Source: Pseudomonadota bacterium (GTDB taxonomy: Bacteria > Pseudomonadota > Alphaproteobacteria > Sphingomonadales > Sphingomonadaceae). From it: 64,000 bases of DNA. The translations under genes were made by a program, and so were the position numbers. The notes beneath the pieces were generated by a model, which was given only the letters and a program-made list of their open reading frames with translations, ran no database searches and had not been told where the DNA came from. The DNA lies in contig JAEXAW010000006.1 in NCBI GenBank assembly GCA_023458055.1, forward strand, positions 62,001-126,000, written 5' to 3'. Below are positions 8,976 through 17,747 of this stretch, one piece after another (the stretch's first letter is position 1; each line of letters opens with the position of its first letter).

Positions 8976-10777
8976 GTCTTGCGCCTTTTCTTGGGGCCAG
9001 AGGGCACCGTCGTCGCGGGCGTGCCGGGCTTTGGCCCTTCATGCGTGACAAGTTCGGTGAGCGGCTCGCGCAACTGTGGATACTGGTTATAGAGCCACTT
9101 CTGCTGCGCGATGGTGAGGATGTTCGAGGTGATCCAGTAAATCAGCAACCCGGCGGCAAACGGCGCCATCACGAACATCATCATCCACGGCATGATCGAG
9201 AAAATCTGCTGCTGCATCGGGTCCATCTGCGCCGGATTGAGCTTGAACTGCAGCCACATGGTGATGCCGAGCAGCAGCGCCAGCACGCCGATGCCGAGGA
9301 AGGCAGGGGGCGTGAACGGCAGCAGGCCGAACAGATTGAGGATATGCAGAGGATCGGGCGCAGACAAATCCTGAATCCAGCCGATGAACGGCTGGTGCCG
9401 CATTTCGATGGACACCATGAGCACCTTATAGAGCGCGTAGAAGACCGGAATCTGGATCAGGATCGGAAGACAACCGGCGAACGGATTGATCTTTTCATCT
9501 TTGTAGATCTTCATCATCTCCTGCTGGAGACGCGGCTTATCGTCCTTATATTTTTCCTGCAGCGCCTTCATCTTGGGCTGGACGATGCGCATGTGCGCCA
9601 TCGAATGGAATTGCTTTTGTGCAATCGGGAACATCAGTCCGCGCACGATGAAGGTCAGCAAGATAATCGCTACGCCGAAATTGCCGACCAGCTTGAACAG
9701 CCAGTGGAGCGTGTAGAAAATGGGCTTTTCAAACCAGTAGAACCAGCCCCAATCGGTCGCGCGGTCAAGCTTGGCGATGCCCGGCGTGGTCGTATAGGCA
9801 TCAAGCACCGGCGTTTCCTTGGCACCCGCGAAGATCATATTCTGGCTCGATGTCATCTTGCCGGGGGCAACAATCGCCTGATTGCCGGCGAAATTGGCCT
9901 GATAAAGCTTCTTGCCGCCAAGCCCGTCGGTCGCGCGGAACGCGGTGTTAACCTTGGCATTTTGCGCCGGGATTACCGCGGCGAGCCAATATTTGTCGGT
10001 AAAGCCAAGCCAGCCCCCTGTGCTGGCCTTGCCGACACCAGTCGCCCCGGCAGCGTCCACATCCTTATAATTGGTGTCATAATCCGCCGCGCCATCGAAC
10101 ACGCCCATGGGGCCGATATGGATCGTCCAGCTGTCCGGATCCTTGGGAATTCCAAGGCGGTTGACATAGCTATACGGCGCAACCGCAACCGGTGCGGCAC
10201 CATTGTTCGACACTTTCTGGGTGGCGGTGAAGAGATAATTTTCATCGACCTTGAGATCGATCTGGAACAGCTGCCCCTGCCCATTATCCCATGACAGGGT
10301 GACAGGGCTGGCGGGGGTGAGCTTGGGCGCGCTTGCTTTCCAAATGCTGTTGCCATCGGGCAAGGCCACGCTCTGGCCGCTCCAGCCCCAGCCTGCAAAA
10401 TATGCCTGGGCCGTGCCACCCGGTGCGAACAGGCGCACATTGGGCGAATTCTTGTCGAGCGTTTCCTTATATTTTGTCAGCACCAGATCATCGATGCGCG
10501 CACCGGTGAGGTTGATCGACCCTTTGAGGGCAGGCGTTTCAACCGGAAGGCGGGTGCCACCGGGCGCAGCCAGTGCCTGTTGCAGCGGTACCGCTTTCTG
10601 AACCGGCGCTGCGGTGGTCGGGGCGTTGGCCGGCGTCGCTTGTCCGGCGACATTTTTTGTCGCGGCAGGCTTTTCGGCCAATTGCGGGAAGAATTTCGGC
10701 GCGAGGAAATTCCAGCCGAGCAAAATCGCGGCGGTCAAGACCAGCGTCAGGATAAGATTCCGGTTGTCGTCCTTCAC
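8972..10777 (-). CDS. yidC: Membrane protein insertase YidC
   Basis: 601 aa Gram-negative YidC/Oxa1 protein that inserts and folds inner-membrane proteins with or without SecYEG. Order: an N-terminal helix (NLILTLVLTAAILLGW), a large periplasmic beta domain (about 60-340), then the conserved five-helix core, with the hydrophilic-groove Arg in FIVRGLMFPI, the cytoplasmic hairpin (QPKMKALQEKYKDDK) and the CLPILIQIPVFYALY helix. The tail is basic (KKRRKT). I choose the GTG at 10777 because AAGGAAG lies five bases before it and VKDDNRN matches the family start; a TTG at 10792 is possible. Confidence 0.95.
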   Translation of the reverse strand: MKDDNRNLILTLVLTAAILLGWNFLAPKFFPQLAEKPAATKNVAGQATPANAPTTAAPVQKAVPLQQALAAPGGTRLPVETPALKGSINLTGARIDDLVLTKYKETLDKNSPNVRLFAPGGTAQAYFAGWGWSGQSVALPDGNSIWKASAPKLTPASPVTLSWDNGQGQLFQIDLKVDENYLFTATQKVSNNGAAPVAVAPYSYVNRLGIPKDPDSWTIHIGPMGVFDGAADYDTNYKDVDAAGATGVGKASTGGWLGFTDKYWLAAVIPAQNAKVNTAFRATDGLGGKKLYQANFAGNQAIVAPGKMTSSQNMIFAGAKETPVLDAYTTTPGIAKLDRATDWGWFYWFEKPIFYTLHWLFKLVGNFGVAIILLTFIVRGLMFPIAQKQFHSMAHMRIVQPKMKALQEKYKDDKPRLQQEMMKIYKDEKINPFAGCLPILIQIPVFYALYKVLMVSIEMRHQPFIGWIQDLSAPDPLHILNLFGLLPFTPPAFLGIGVLALLLGITMWLQFKLNPAQMDPMQQQIFSIMPWMMMFVMAPFAAGLLIYWITSNILTIAQQKWLYNQYPQLREPLTELVTHEGPKPGTPATTVPSGPKKRRKT

Positions 10778-10855
10778 CAATTCTTCCTTCAAATCATCTG
10801 TTGGCCGTCTGGCGCGCCGTGCATCTGGCGGGCCGGACAGGGTAATTCAAGAGCG

Positions 10856-11095
10856 TCAGGGAACCGGATCATAACCACATCCCCCCCACGGGTGGCAGCG
10901 CAATATCCGTTTTATGCCCAACCAGCCACCCTTAAACGGACCATATTTCATGACCGCTTCAATCATATATTGCGAACAGCTTGGCATATAGCGGCAGGAA
11001 GGCGGGATGATGCGCGATGGACCCCATTGCCACAGCTTGGCGATGGCGATGAGCAGGAGCGCGAGCGGATTGCGCGGGAAAGGTGCCTCGCTCAC
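10856..11095 (-). CDS. yidD: Membrane protein insertion efficiency factor YidD
   Basis: 79 aa. YidD helps YidC-dependent insertion of membrane proteins from the cytoplasmic face. The family signature is complete: CRYMPSCSQYMIEA, the KGGWLGIKRILRCHPW block and GGCGYDPVP at the end. An amphipathic N-terminal stretch (ALLLIAIAKLWQW) would attach it to the membrane. The start is a GTG at 11095 that overlaps the rnpA stop (GTGA), which indicates coupling. Confidence 0.95.
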   Translation of the reverse strand: MSEAPFPRNPLALLLIAIAKLWQWGPSRIIPPSCRYMPSCSQYMIEAVMKYGPFKGGWLGIKRILRCHPWGGCGYDPVP

Positions 11096-11505
11096 GTCCG
11101 CGCCGCCCGCTTGAGCGCGCCTTTAAGATCGGCGCGCAATGCCGCAAAATCGCGCTCGATGGCGGTTTGCCGTCCGATAAAGACATGATCCGCGCCCGCT
11201 ATGCCATAGCGCGGCAACAGTTCAGCGGCGAGTGCGCGATAGCGGCGCTTCATCCGGTTGCGCACCACCGCATTGCCGATCTTCTTGGTGACGGTAATGC
11301 CAAGCCCCACGGCGGGATCGCCATCCTTGCGGGCGTGCACCAGCAGCAAGAGGCCGGGCGAGGGGAAACGCTGCCCTTTATTCGCCGCCAAAAATTCGCG
11401 GCGCACGCGCATTTTGCGAATCACCAAAGCGGGGCTTGCATCGGCAGGCCCCGCATCGGCGGTTGGGCTGAAAGATTCGCCGCCGGATGGGGCGGGCGAC
11501 ATCAT
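11092..11505 (-). CDS. rnpA: Ribonuclease P protein component
   Basis: About 137 aa. RnpA binds the RNase P RNA and helps it cleave tRNA 5' leaders. The domain begins near RKMRVRREFLAAN and contains the basic motif KKIGNAVVRNRMKRRYR, the RNR-box that defines the family. The reading frame stays open upstream into rpmH, but a start there would overlap rpmH in another frame. The ATG pair at 11505/11502, 22 bp after the rpmH stop, is my choice; an ATG at 11412 would give a minimal protein. It has an unusual Ser/Ala/Pro-rich N-terminal extension of about 30 residues if the long start is right. Confidence 0.88.
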   Translation of the reverse strand: MMSPAPSGGESFSPTADAGPADASPALVIRKMRVRREFLAANKGQRFPSPGLLLLVHARKDGDPAVGLGITVTKKIGNAVVRNRMKRRYRALAAELLPRYGIAGADHVFIGRQTAIERDFAALRADLKGALKRAART

Positions 11506-11527
11506 GCAGGGATCGGCTTTGGCCGGA

Positions 11528-11662
11528 TCAGGCCGAAAGCAGCTTGCGGCCACGCGCACGGCGGGCGCGGATTACCTTGCGACCACCGGGGGTTGCCATA
11601 CGCGCGCGGAAACCGTGGCGACGGGCACGCACGAGATTGCTGGGTTGGAAAGTGCGCTTCAT
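11528..11662 (-). CDS. rpmH: 50S ribosomal protein L34
   Basis: 44 aa basic protein beginning MKRTFQPSNLVRARRHGF, with RMATPGGRKVIRARRARGR and LSA at its end, the invariant L34 pattern. It is the first gene of the operon rpmH-rnpA-yidD-yidC-engB on the minus strand. A sigma-70-like promoter lies about 80 bp upstream (11748-11776). Confidence 0.97.
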   Translation of the reverse strand: MKRTFQPSNLVRARRHGFRARMATPGGRKVIRARRARGRKLLSA

Positions 11663-11747
11663 CGCTGATTCCTCAAAAAATCAAATTCGTTCAAAAAAGA
11701 TAAAGGCCGCTCACCCAAGATGGGTCCGGCGGCCGCCATGGGAGGCG

Positions 11748-11776
11748 CAACTAGGCAGATTCTCGGTAAAAGTCAA
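11748..11776 (-). promoter_or_regulatory. Putative sigma-70 promoter of the rpmH operon
   Basis: Read on the minus strand: TTGACT at 11776-11771, a 17-bp spacer and TAGTTG at 11753-11748. This is a good housekeeping-type promoter for an alphaproteobacterium and is placed about 80 nt before the rpmH start. The leader between contains GC-rich self-complementary sequence around 11708-11738. Confidence 0.5.
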
Positions 11777-11816
11777 CAGCGACATCGGGGATTATCGCTC
11801 GATTATAACACCGTCA

Positions 11817-12119
11817 CTATCGGGTGGGGGCCCCACCTTGTTTGGCGATTTCGGTGCGCCGCTTATAGCTCTGCCGCCGCAAGCCCCAATCGGCCCATGC
11901 GCCATGCTTCGGCCAGCGCCGCTTGAAATGGACATAGCGCCGCTTCGCCCAGCGCGAATTTTGCAGCACCAATGCCAGACCGAGCGCAAATACCACTACG
12001 CCGCCGGGGCCGGGGATGATACCGACAAGCGGCGCGATCCCGATCAGCACCAGACCGAGCACCAACAGGCACAGCCGCGCCGTGCCATTTTGCCGGAAAC
12101 TATCATACCATTGCCGCAT
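11817..12119 (-). CDS. Small membrane protein of the PGPGW type
   Basis: 100 aa. Two hydrophobic segments (about residues 14-32 and 38-54) are separated by a PGPGG turn, as in the putative transmembrane protein family named PGPGW. The C-terminal half is very basic and aromatic (RRYVHFKRRWPKHG), and would face the cytoplasm. Function is unknown. It is divergent from comM and sits just upstream of the rpmH promoter region. Confidence 0.6.
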   Translation of the reverse strand: MRQWYDSFRQNGTARLCLLVLGLVLIGIAPLVGIIPGPGGVVVFALGLALVLQNSRWAKRRYVHFKRRWPKHGAWADWGLRRQSYKRRTEIAKQGGAPTR

Positions 12120-12259
12120 ATCAGCGAAAGTGGGGCGGAGGGGCGCGCTTCACAAGGGAGGAGATTTGCGTTCCGAAAAATTTCGTCTCGACTCCGGGGC
12201 AGATCGGCGTATAGAACAGGAACAAATAGGGAATATCAACGGGACCGGAAGGGGCAAAT

Positions 12260-13768
12260 TTGGTCGCCATCGTTCAAACCGTCGCCTATCTGGGGCTTGA
12301 GGCACGCGCCGTCGAGGTGCAGTGCCAGCTGACGCCGGGGATGCCCTCTTTCAGCGTTGTCGGCCTCGGCGACAAGGCGGTGGGCGAAAGCCGCGAGCGC
12401 GTGCGCGGGGCGATAGCCGCGCTGGGCCTCAGTTTCCCGCCGAAACGCGTGACGGTGAACCTGTCCCCTGCCGATCTACCCAAGGAAGGCTCGCATTATG
12501 ATCTCCCGATCGCGCTGGCTTTGCTCGGCGCGATGGGGGTGATCGACGCTGAAACCTTGCGCAGTTTCGTGTTCGTCGGCGAGCTTGGCCTCGACGGGCG
12601 GATTGCGCCATCGCCCGGTGTATTGCTCGCGGCGCTTCATGCGGGGGAACGCGAAATGGGGCTGGTCTGCCCGGTGTCGCAAGGCGCCGAAGCCGCATGG
12701 GCAGGGCAGGTCGAGGTTGTCGCAGCCCCCGATCTTTTGTCGCTGCTCAACCATTTCCGCGGCCAATCGCGCCTCCCTCCGCCCGAACCCGGGACGATTG
12801 AAGACCCGGTAATCGCGACCGATTTGAAACAGGTGAAGGGGCAGGAAGTCGCCAAACGCGCGCTCGAAATCGCGGCAGCGGGCAATCACAATTTACTTTT
12901 TAACGGCCCGCCTGGCTCTGGCAAGAGCTTGATGGCGTCCTGTCTCCCCGGCATTTTGCCTGATCTGACGCCCGCTGAAGCGCTGGAAGTGTCTATGGTC
13001 GCGAGCGTTGCGGGAACCCTTGAAGGCGGGCGGCTCGTGCGCACGCGCCCCTTTCGCAGCCCCCATCACTCAGCCTCCATGCCCGCGCTGGTGGGCGGCG
13101 GTTTGCGGGTCAAGCCGGGCGAAGTCAGCCTCGCGCATCTTGGCGTGTTGTTCCTCGATGAATTGCCCGAATTCCAGCGCGCGGTGCTCGACAGCCTGCG
13201 CCAGCCGCTCGAAACCGGCGAGGTCAGCGTGGCGCGCGCCAACAGCCATGTGACTTTCCCCGCGCGGGTGCAGCTGGTCGCGGCGATGAACCCGTGTCGG
13301 TGCGGACATTTGGGTGATCCTGCGCTCGGCTGCTCCCGCGCGCCGCGCTGCGCTGCTGACTATCAGGCCAAGGTGTCGGGGCCTCTACTGGATAGGATCG
13401 ATTTGCACATTGAGGTTGAAGCGGTCACCGCCGCCGATCTGGTGCTGCCGCCACCTGCTGAAGGCTCTGCCGAAGTGCGCGCCCGTGTGGCAGCGGCGCG
13501 GGATCGCCAGACCGCGCGCTATGGCGAGGCGGGGCCGCGCACCAATGCGGAAATTGACGGAAAATGGCTCGAAGACCATGCCATGCCCGACGAGCCAGGC
13601 CGTCAATTACTCGCCCAAGCCGCCGAAGCCATGCGCCTGTCCGCACGCGGCTATACGCGCGTACTGCGGGTCGCGCGGACCATTGCCGATCTTGCAGGCG
13701 TCGAAAAGGTCGGCCGCATTCATATCGCCGAAGCGCTCAGCTATCGGCGACGGGCGCCAACAAATTAG
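12260..13768 (+). CDS. comM: YifB/ComM family Mg-chelatase-like AAA+ ATPase
   Basis: 502 aa, the usual length. ComM is a hexameric helicase that promotes branch migration during natural transformation. N-terminal ChlI-like domain (VQCQLTPGMPSFSVVGLGD; NLSPADLPKEGSHYDLPIAL), then the AAA+ module with Walker A GPPGSGKS, Walker B LFLDELPEF, the RSPHHSAS motif and the zinc-like CRCGHLGDP segment, then the C-terminal MCM-like domain (SARGYTRVLRVARTIADL). It starts at a TTG (12260) after a GGAAGGGG Shine-Dalgarno sequence. Confidence 0.93.
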   Translation: MVAIVQTVAYLGLEARAVEVQCQLTPGMPSFSVVGLGDKAVGESRERVRGAIAALGLSFPPKRVTVNLSPADLPKEGSHYDLPIALALLGAMGVIDAETLRSFVFVGELGLDGRIAPSPGVLLAALHAGEREMGLVCPVSQGAEAAWAGQVEVVAAPDLLSLLNHFRGQSRLPPPEPGTIEDPVIATDLKQVKGQEVAKRALEIAAAGNHNLLFNGPPGSGKSLMASCLPGILPDLTPAEALEVSMVASVAGTLEGGRLVRTRPFRSPHHSASMPALVGGGLRVKPGEVSLAHLGVLFLDELPEFQRAVLDSLRQPLETGEVSVARANSHVTFPARVQLVAAMNPCRCGHLGDPALGCSRAPRCAADYQAKVSGPLLDRIDLHIEVEAVTAADLVLPPPAEGSAEVRARVAAARDRQTARYGEAGPRTNAEIDGKWLEDHAMPDEPGRQLLAQAAEAMRLSARGYTRVLRVARTIADLAGVEKVGRIHIAEALSYRRRAPTN

Positions 13769-14298
13769 TCATCGTCATCCCATCGGTTAAGACCGAGACC
13801 TTCGAGCGATCGGAAACGGCCAAGATCGACGCTATTGAATTCGTCCGAGCCGGATGAGCGTGAAACCCCCAAAGCCGCAAGCCCTTTATTTATTGGATAG
13901 TTTTGAGGTTTTTGGGTGGGCGTTGTCGCGCGTCTGAACCATGACTTGCGGGACGATACCGCCGCGAGAAAAGTTTCACTCTCTCGCCAAATGACTTGGC
14001 CGTTTGCGAAGAGCGCCGCGCTTTGGCTTCCTGCGCCGCCAAAATAGTTTGTTTCAAGATACAGCACCTCTGCCGTGCCGATGCCGGCAAGAATGCCGCG
14101 TTCGGTCGCGGAACCTAGATAGGTAAAGCCTTCTCCTGCCCTATTCCATGAGCCGGAAAGAAGATCGAGCCGCCGCTCATCCAAAGGGAGTATGAAGAGG
14201 TGGCCCGCAAGGGCAGTTGGTTCAGGGGGCCCGAATCGCTCGTTCAGCGCGTCCAACGCCTGACGGGTTCCGATTAACGCGGTGATGTGATGTCCCAT
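13765..14298 (-). CDS. Hypothetical protein
   Basis: 177 aa; I do not recognise it. It starts MGHHITALIG and has no signal peptide or membrane helix. The first 120 residues look like a compact alpha/beta domain; the last 50 are polar with Ser/Arg and end in WDDDD. The upstream 130 bp carries a hairpin (14316-14353). It is convergent with comM, overlapping by 4 bp. The coding sequence seems less GC-biased at third positions than its neighbours (for example AATTATCC and TTTATTTATTGG-like stretches near 13880-13910), which may indicate transfer. Confidence 0.55.
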   Translation of the reverse strand: MGHHITALIGTRQALDALNERFGPPEPTALAGHLFILPLDERRLDLLSGSWNRAGEGFTYLGSATERGILAGIGTAEVLYLETNYFGGAGSQSAALFANGQVIWRESETFLAAVSSRKSWFRRATTPTQKPQNYPINKGLAALGVSRSSGSDEFNSVDLGRFRSLEGLGLNRWDDDD

Positions 14299-14315
14299 GA
14301 TAAGACGATGTTAAT

Positions 14316-14353
14316 CCCGCTCTCATCCCTTTTTCAAGGATTATGAAAGCGGG
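14316..14353. repeat. Inverted repeat upstream of the hypothetical gene
   Basis: CCCGCTCTCAT at 14316-14326 pairs with ATGAAAGCGGG at 14343-14353, ten of eleven bases. It lies 18 bp upstream of the ATG at 14298. There is no T-run, so it is not a typical terminator; it could be an operator or a 5' leader hairpin. Confidence 0.4.
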
Positions 14354-14428
14354 AGAAATCCGCGCTGTTGGCCAAATATTGTGCCAATTACCGTAGTCCG
14401 GGGCAACTGACTTACTTTTTTGGACGCT

Positions 14429-14860
14429 CTACGCGGCTGACACCGCGTCGCTGTCGCTCACCAGTTGGAGGTCGGCGCTTTTGCCGCGGTGGGCGAAGCG
14501 GCCTTCGACCTGACCGCCGGGTTCGATGGTGAGATTGTCGTAAGTCACATCGCCGGTGATGCGCGCGGTACGTTCGATCACGAGGTTGCGCGCTTCAATC
14601 GAGCCGTCAACCAAGCCAGCGAGCTTTGCGGTTTCAGCCACCACCGCGCCGCGAATGGCGCTACCTTCGCCCTGCACCAGTGAAGCGCAAGTGAGGTCGC
14701 CTTCAATCTGTCCATCCACATGCAAATCAACCGAAGCCGAAATATTGCCGGTGATGACCACGTCCGATCCGATAATCGAAAAAGTCGTATGACGCGCGCC
14801 CGTCGCCATTTTCGAGGCAGGCTGGATTTCAGTTTCCGGTGATTTGCCGCGTGAGAACAT
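14429..14860 (-). CDS. Bactofilin (polymer-forming cytoskeletal protein)
   Basis: 143 aa. Bactofilins form filaments that scaffold peptidoglycan enzymes and set cell shape. The central domain (about residues 25-120) shows the right-handed beta-helix pattern of short repeats: TTFSIIGSDVVITGNI, DLHVDGQIEGDL, ARNLVIERTARITGDV. Tails on both sides are short and polar. I choose the ATG at 14860 (MFSRGKS), which overlaps the upstream LytM peptidase gene by 32 bp. The two-gene unit matches the known bactofilin/LytM operons. Confidence 0.9.
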   Translation of the reverse strand: MFSRGKSPETEIQPASKMATGARHTTFSIIGSDVVITGNISASVDLHVDGQIEGDLTCASLVQGEGSAIRGAVVAETAKLAGLVDGSIEARNLVIERTARITGDVTYDNLTIEPGGQVEGRFAHRGKSADLQLVSDSDAVSAA

Positions 14861-15968
14861 TGGTATTAGCCTCCAAAAATGTGCGCGGATTGAGCGCTTC
14901 TCCATTTAACCGGACTTCGAAATGCAGGTGCGGGCCGGTCGAACGACCGGTCGAGCCCATACGTGCGATTCGCTGTCCTGCGGCTACTTTTGCGCCCACA
15001 TTGGTTTCGAAACCGGAAAGATGCGCGTAACGCGTCATAATTCCCTGGCCATGGTCGATCTCGACGACATTGCCATAGCCCGAACGCTGACCGACAAAGC
15101 TCACGACGCCGCGCGCAGACGCCATGATCGGGGTGCCGATCGGGCCTTTGAAGTCCAGCCCGGCGTGCATCGCGCCTGCGCCGGTGAACGGGTCACTGCG
15201 ATAGCCGAAGCCGGATGACATCATCATCACGCTCGCCGGATTGCTTGAGGGAAGGGCGGTCAGCACCTGCTCCATGCTGCTCATGCGGCGCAGCAGCGCG
15301 TTTAGCTGGAGCAGCACCGGATCGTTGATGTTTTTGGCAAGGTTGCTGGTCGGCGGCGCAATGAAGGGACCGCCCATGCCTTCATGGCTGTTCTTCGCCA
15401 GAGCCGCCGGGTTGAGGCCCAATTGGCGGATGGCGCTTTCTGCCCGAGCGGTGCGCTGTGCGGCAATAGCAACAAGATGTTTGGCAAGCTCGGTCTGGCG
15501 CACACGGATATGTTCGAGTTCGGCCGATTCTTCTGCGATATCGACCGGGCGGCTGTCCGACGTCGGCTTGGCGGCCGGAGCGGCTTTTGGCGCGGGCGGC
15601 GCATCGGGCGCGACATGGGTTTTGACCAATGCCTCAAGATATTTCTGCCGCGCATCAAGATCTTCGGCGACATTATCGACGCGGTCGCGATAGGCTTCGA
15701 CCTTGCTCGCCGATTTGGCGAGCGCCGCTTCCTTGCGCGCGAGCTCGGAGCGCTCAGCCGCACCCATCAGGTGGCGGACCAGCATGAAACCGGTGATCGC
15801 GATCCACACGAGCAACACGCCTGCAACAATGCCTGCGACCAAGCGTTGAAATTTTGCTGTTATTTTCAGGAATTTGACCTGCCCTCCGGTGCGAAGGAAC
15901 AATTCGCGATCCTGAAAAAGGGCGGCCAACCGCGCTTGGGCAGCACCCCATTTTCCTAAATTTTTCAC
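14829..15968 (-). CDS. M23 (LytM) family metallopeptidase
   Basis: 379 aa. One membrane helix near residues 43-65 (LVAGIVAGVLLVWIAITGF), then a coiled-coil-rich stretch (about 70-210), then a C-terminal LytM domain. The zinc site looks complete: HAGLDFKG gives the first His and Asp, and GPHLHFEVR gives the HxH. Hence an active D,D-endopeptidase acting in the periplasm is likely. It is the first gene of an operon with bactofilin. The start is a GTG at 15968 with only a weak ribosome site. A cluster of GANTC sites and a TTAACCAT sequence lie 59-103 bp upstream. Confidence 0.92.
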   Translation of the reverse strand: MKNLGKWGAAQARLAALFQDRELFLRTGGQVKFLKITAKFQRLVAGIVAGVLLVWIAITGFMLVRHLMGAAERSELARKEAALAKSASKVEAYRDRVDNVAEDLDARQKYLEALVKTHVAPDAPPAPKAAPAAKPTSDSRPVDIAEESAELEHIRVRQTELAKHLVAIAAQRTARAESAIRQLGLNPAALAKNSHEGMGGPFIAPPTSNLAKNINDPVLLQLNALLRRMSSMEQVLTALPSSNPASVMMMSSGFGYRSDPFTGAGAMHAGLDFKGPIGTPIMASARGVVSFVGQRSGYGNVVEIDHGQGIMTRYAHLSGFETNVGAKVAAGQRIARMGSTGRSTGPHLHFEVRLNGEALNPRTFLEANTNVLTRQITGN

Positions 15969-16373
15969 TATCTTGCGACCCCATCCCCCAATAAGGGCGG
16001 TAAATTGATGGGCGCTGTTACCAATAATGGTTAAAGAAACCGAATCGAGTCCGGCAGACTCGTGACGAGTCGTTTACTGCTTGCGACAAAATGATGGAAC
16101 TATCTTGTTTGGGGCGTAACCAGTTGCCGGCATCTAGGATTTTGGTGCTTCTTTGCGATTTTCCTGTGTCCCGCTTTGCTCACGTAAAATCTGGCCGAAA
16201 TCCGTTAATTTAAGCGTCGTCACCTGATTTGAGGTATCGGGGTGAGGCAGCAAAGTGAGCAGATTCCCACGAGTCGCCCACTTTTTTGTCCCTGCCTTGC
16301 TCCGATGGGGCGCAGTCACGTCCAGGTTAAGATGGTCACGCCTTTGCCGATGGGCGCTGAAAGCCTGTTCGGG
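15969..16373. other. 405-bp intergenic region upstream of the LytM/bactofilin operon
   Basis: No supported gene. The portion next to the LytM gene carries the TTAACCAT/GANTC cluster described separately and the palindrome GACTCG-TGA-CGAGTC (16057-16071). Another GANTC occurs near 16270. A 61-codon minus-strand frame at 16134-16319 has no recognisable content. The gene on the right, gshA, ends into this region, so it also holds the gshA 3' end. Confidence 0.5.
16027..16071 (-). promoter_or_regulatory. TTAACCAT box and four clustered GANTC sites
   Basis: On the minus strand TTAACCAT covers 16034-16027. GAATC (16042-16046), GAGTC (16047-16051), GACTC (16057-16061) and GAGTC (16067-16071) follow. 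GANTC is the target of the CcrM methyltransferase and TTAACCAT resembles a CtrA half-site in alphaproteobacteria. Their position 59-103 bp before the LytM start suits control of the promoter. The regulatory role is inferred. Confidence 0.45.
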
Positions 16374-17747
16374 TTAGAACGCCATGTCGCCATAAACCTG
16401 GTCGACATCGCCTTGCCACGGCCCATGGTAGAGATCGAGCAGCCGTTCGGCCGGAACCTTACCGCTCGCGACAATCTCCCGCAGCGGATCAAGGAAGCCG
16501 ACCTCATTATCACCGCTCGAGTTAAGCCGTCCGCGCGCGGCAAGTCCTGCCGCGGAAATATCCAGCACTTCGCCCGCAATATCGCGCAAGGTCCGCCCGC
16601 CACCGAGCGGCGCGTCGAGCCCGAGCTTGGGCACGCTGTCGCGTAGCGCCTGGCGTTCGTCCATGCTCCAGTTCTTGACCAGATCCCATGCGGCATCAAG
16701 CGCGCCTTGGTCATAGAGGAGCCCGACCCAGAAAGCGGGAAGCGCACAGATGCGGCTCCACGGGCCGCCATCGGCGCCGCGCATTTCAAGGAAGCTTTTG
16801 AGCCGTACTTCGGGGAAGGCGGTCGAAAGATGATCGTTCCAGTCGCTAAGCGTCGGCTTTTCGCCCGGCAGCGCGGGTAGCTTTCCAGCGAGAAAATCGC
16901 GGAAGCTTTGCCCTGCGGCATCAATATATTTGCCGTCGCGGAACACGAAATACATCGGCACGTCGAGCATATAATCGACATAACGCTGATAGCCGAACCC
17001 GTCTTCGAACACGAATGGCAGCATGCCGGTGCGCGCGGGGTCGGTATCCGACCAGATGTGGCTGCGATAGGAAAGATAGCCGTTGGGCTTACCTTCGGTG
17101 AAGGGCGAATTGGCAAATAAGGCCGTCGCCAGCGGCTGCAGCGCAAGCCCGACGCGGAATTTCTGCGCCATGTCAGCTTCCGACGCATAATCGAGATTGA
17201 CCTGGATGGTGCAGGTCCGCAGCATCATGTCGAGCCCCATCGTGCCGACACGCGGCATGTGCCTCAGCATGATGGCGTAGCGGCCCTTGGGCATGATCGG
17301 GAGCGCCTCGCGCGTCTTGTCGGGCCACATGCCGAGGCCGAGAAAACCCTTGCCGAAGCGGGCACCGACTTCCTTGACCTGATGAAGATGCCGCCCGGTC
17401 TCGGCGCAGGTCTGGTGAAGATTGTCGAGCGGCGCGCCCGAAAGCTCCAACTGCCCCGCCGGTTCGAGGCTGACCGTGCCGTCGCTCCCGCCCATCGCGA
17501 TGACGTTGCCGCCTTCGTTAATCGGTTCCCAGCCAAATTCGGTAAGCGCCATGAGGAGATCACGGATACCGCCCGGCTCATCATAAGAAGGCGCGTGATG
17601 GTCCTTGACGTCGAACACGAATTTTTCATGCTCGGTGCCGATCCGCCAATTTTCCTTGCGCTTTTCGCCCTTTTGCATCGGGATCAGCAACTCGTCGGGA
17701 TGCTCGATGACGGGCTCGTCCTGGCCTGAATCTGTGCGCGTACTCAT
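16374..17747 (-). CDS. gshA: Glutamate-cysteine ligase (plant/alphaproteobacterial type)
   Basis: 457 aa. Catalyses the ATP-dependent first step of glutathione synthesis in the cytoplasm. The sequence follows the plant-like class: RIGTEHEKFVFD near the start (metal-binding Glu), EPAGQLELSGAPL, LGLGMWPD, the MLRTCTIQVNLDYASE strand, ANSPFTEGKPNGYLSYR and FLEMRGADGGPW. The ATG at 17747 is preferred; a TTG two codons earlier is possible. It is a single-gene unit. Confidence 0.92.
   Translation of the reverse strand: MSTRTDSGQDEPVIEHPDELLIPMQKGEKRKENWRIGTEHEKFVFDVKDHHAPSYDEPGGIRDLLMALTEFGWEPINEGGNVIAMGGSDGTVSLEPAGQLELSGAPLDNLHQTCAETGRHLHQVKEVGARFGKGFLGLGMWPDKTREALPIMPKGRYAIMLRHMPRVGTMGLDMMLRTCTIQVNLDYASEADMAQKFRVGLALQPLATALFANSPFTEGKPNGYLSYRSHIWSDTDPARTGMLPFVFEDGFGYQRYVDYMLDVPMYFVFRDGKYIDAAGQSFRDFLAGKLPALPGEKPTLSDWNDHLSTAFPEVRLKSFLEMRGADGGPWSRICALPAFWVGLLYDQGALDAAWDLVKNWSMDERQALRDSVPKLGLDAPLGGGRTLRDIAGEVLDISAAGLAARGRLNSSGDNEVGFLDPLREIVASGKVPAERLLDLYHGPWQGDVDQVYGDMAF

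Noticed and set aside
9041..10294. 417-codon open frame opposite yidC
   Set aside because: Shadow of the conserved yidC gene; its protein is an Arg/His/Glu-rich string without domain features.
16134..16319. 61-codon minus-strand frame in the gap upstream of the LytM gene
   Set aside because: No homology pattern, no ribosome site, and it overlaps the gshA tail region context without support.
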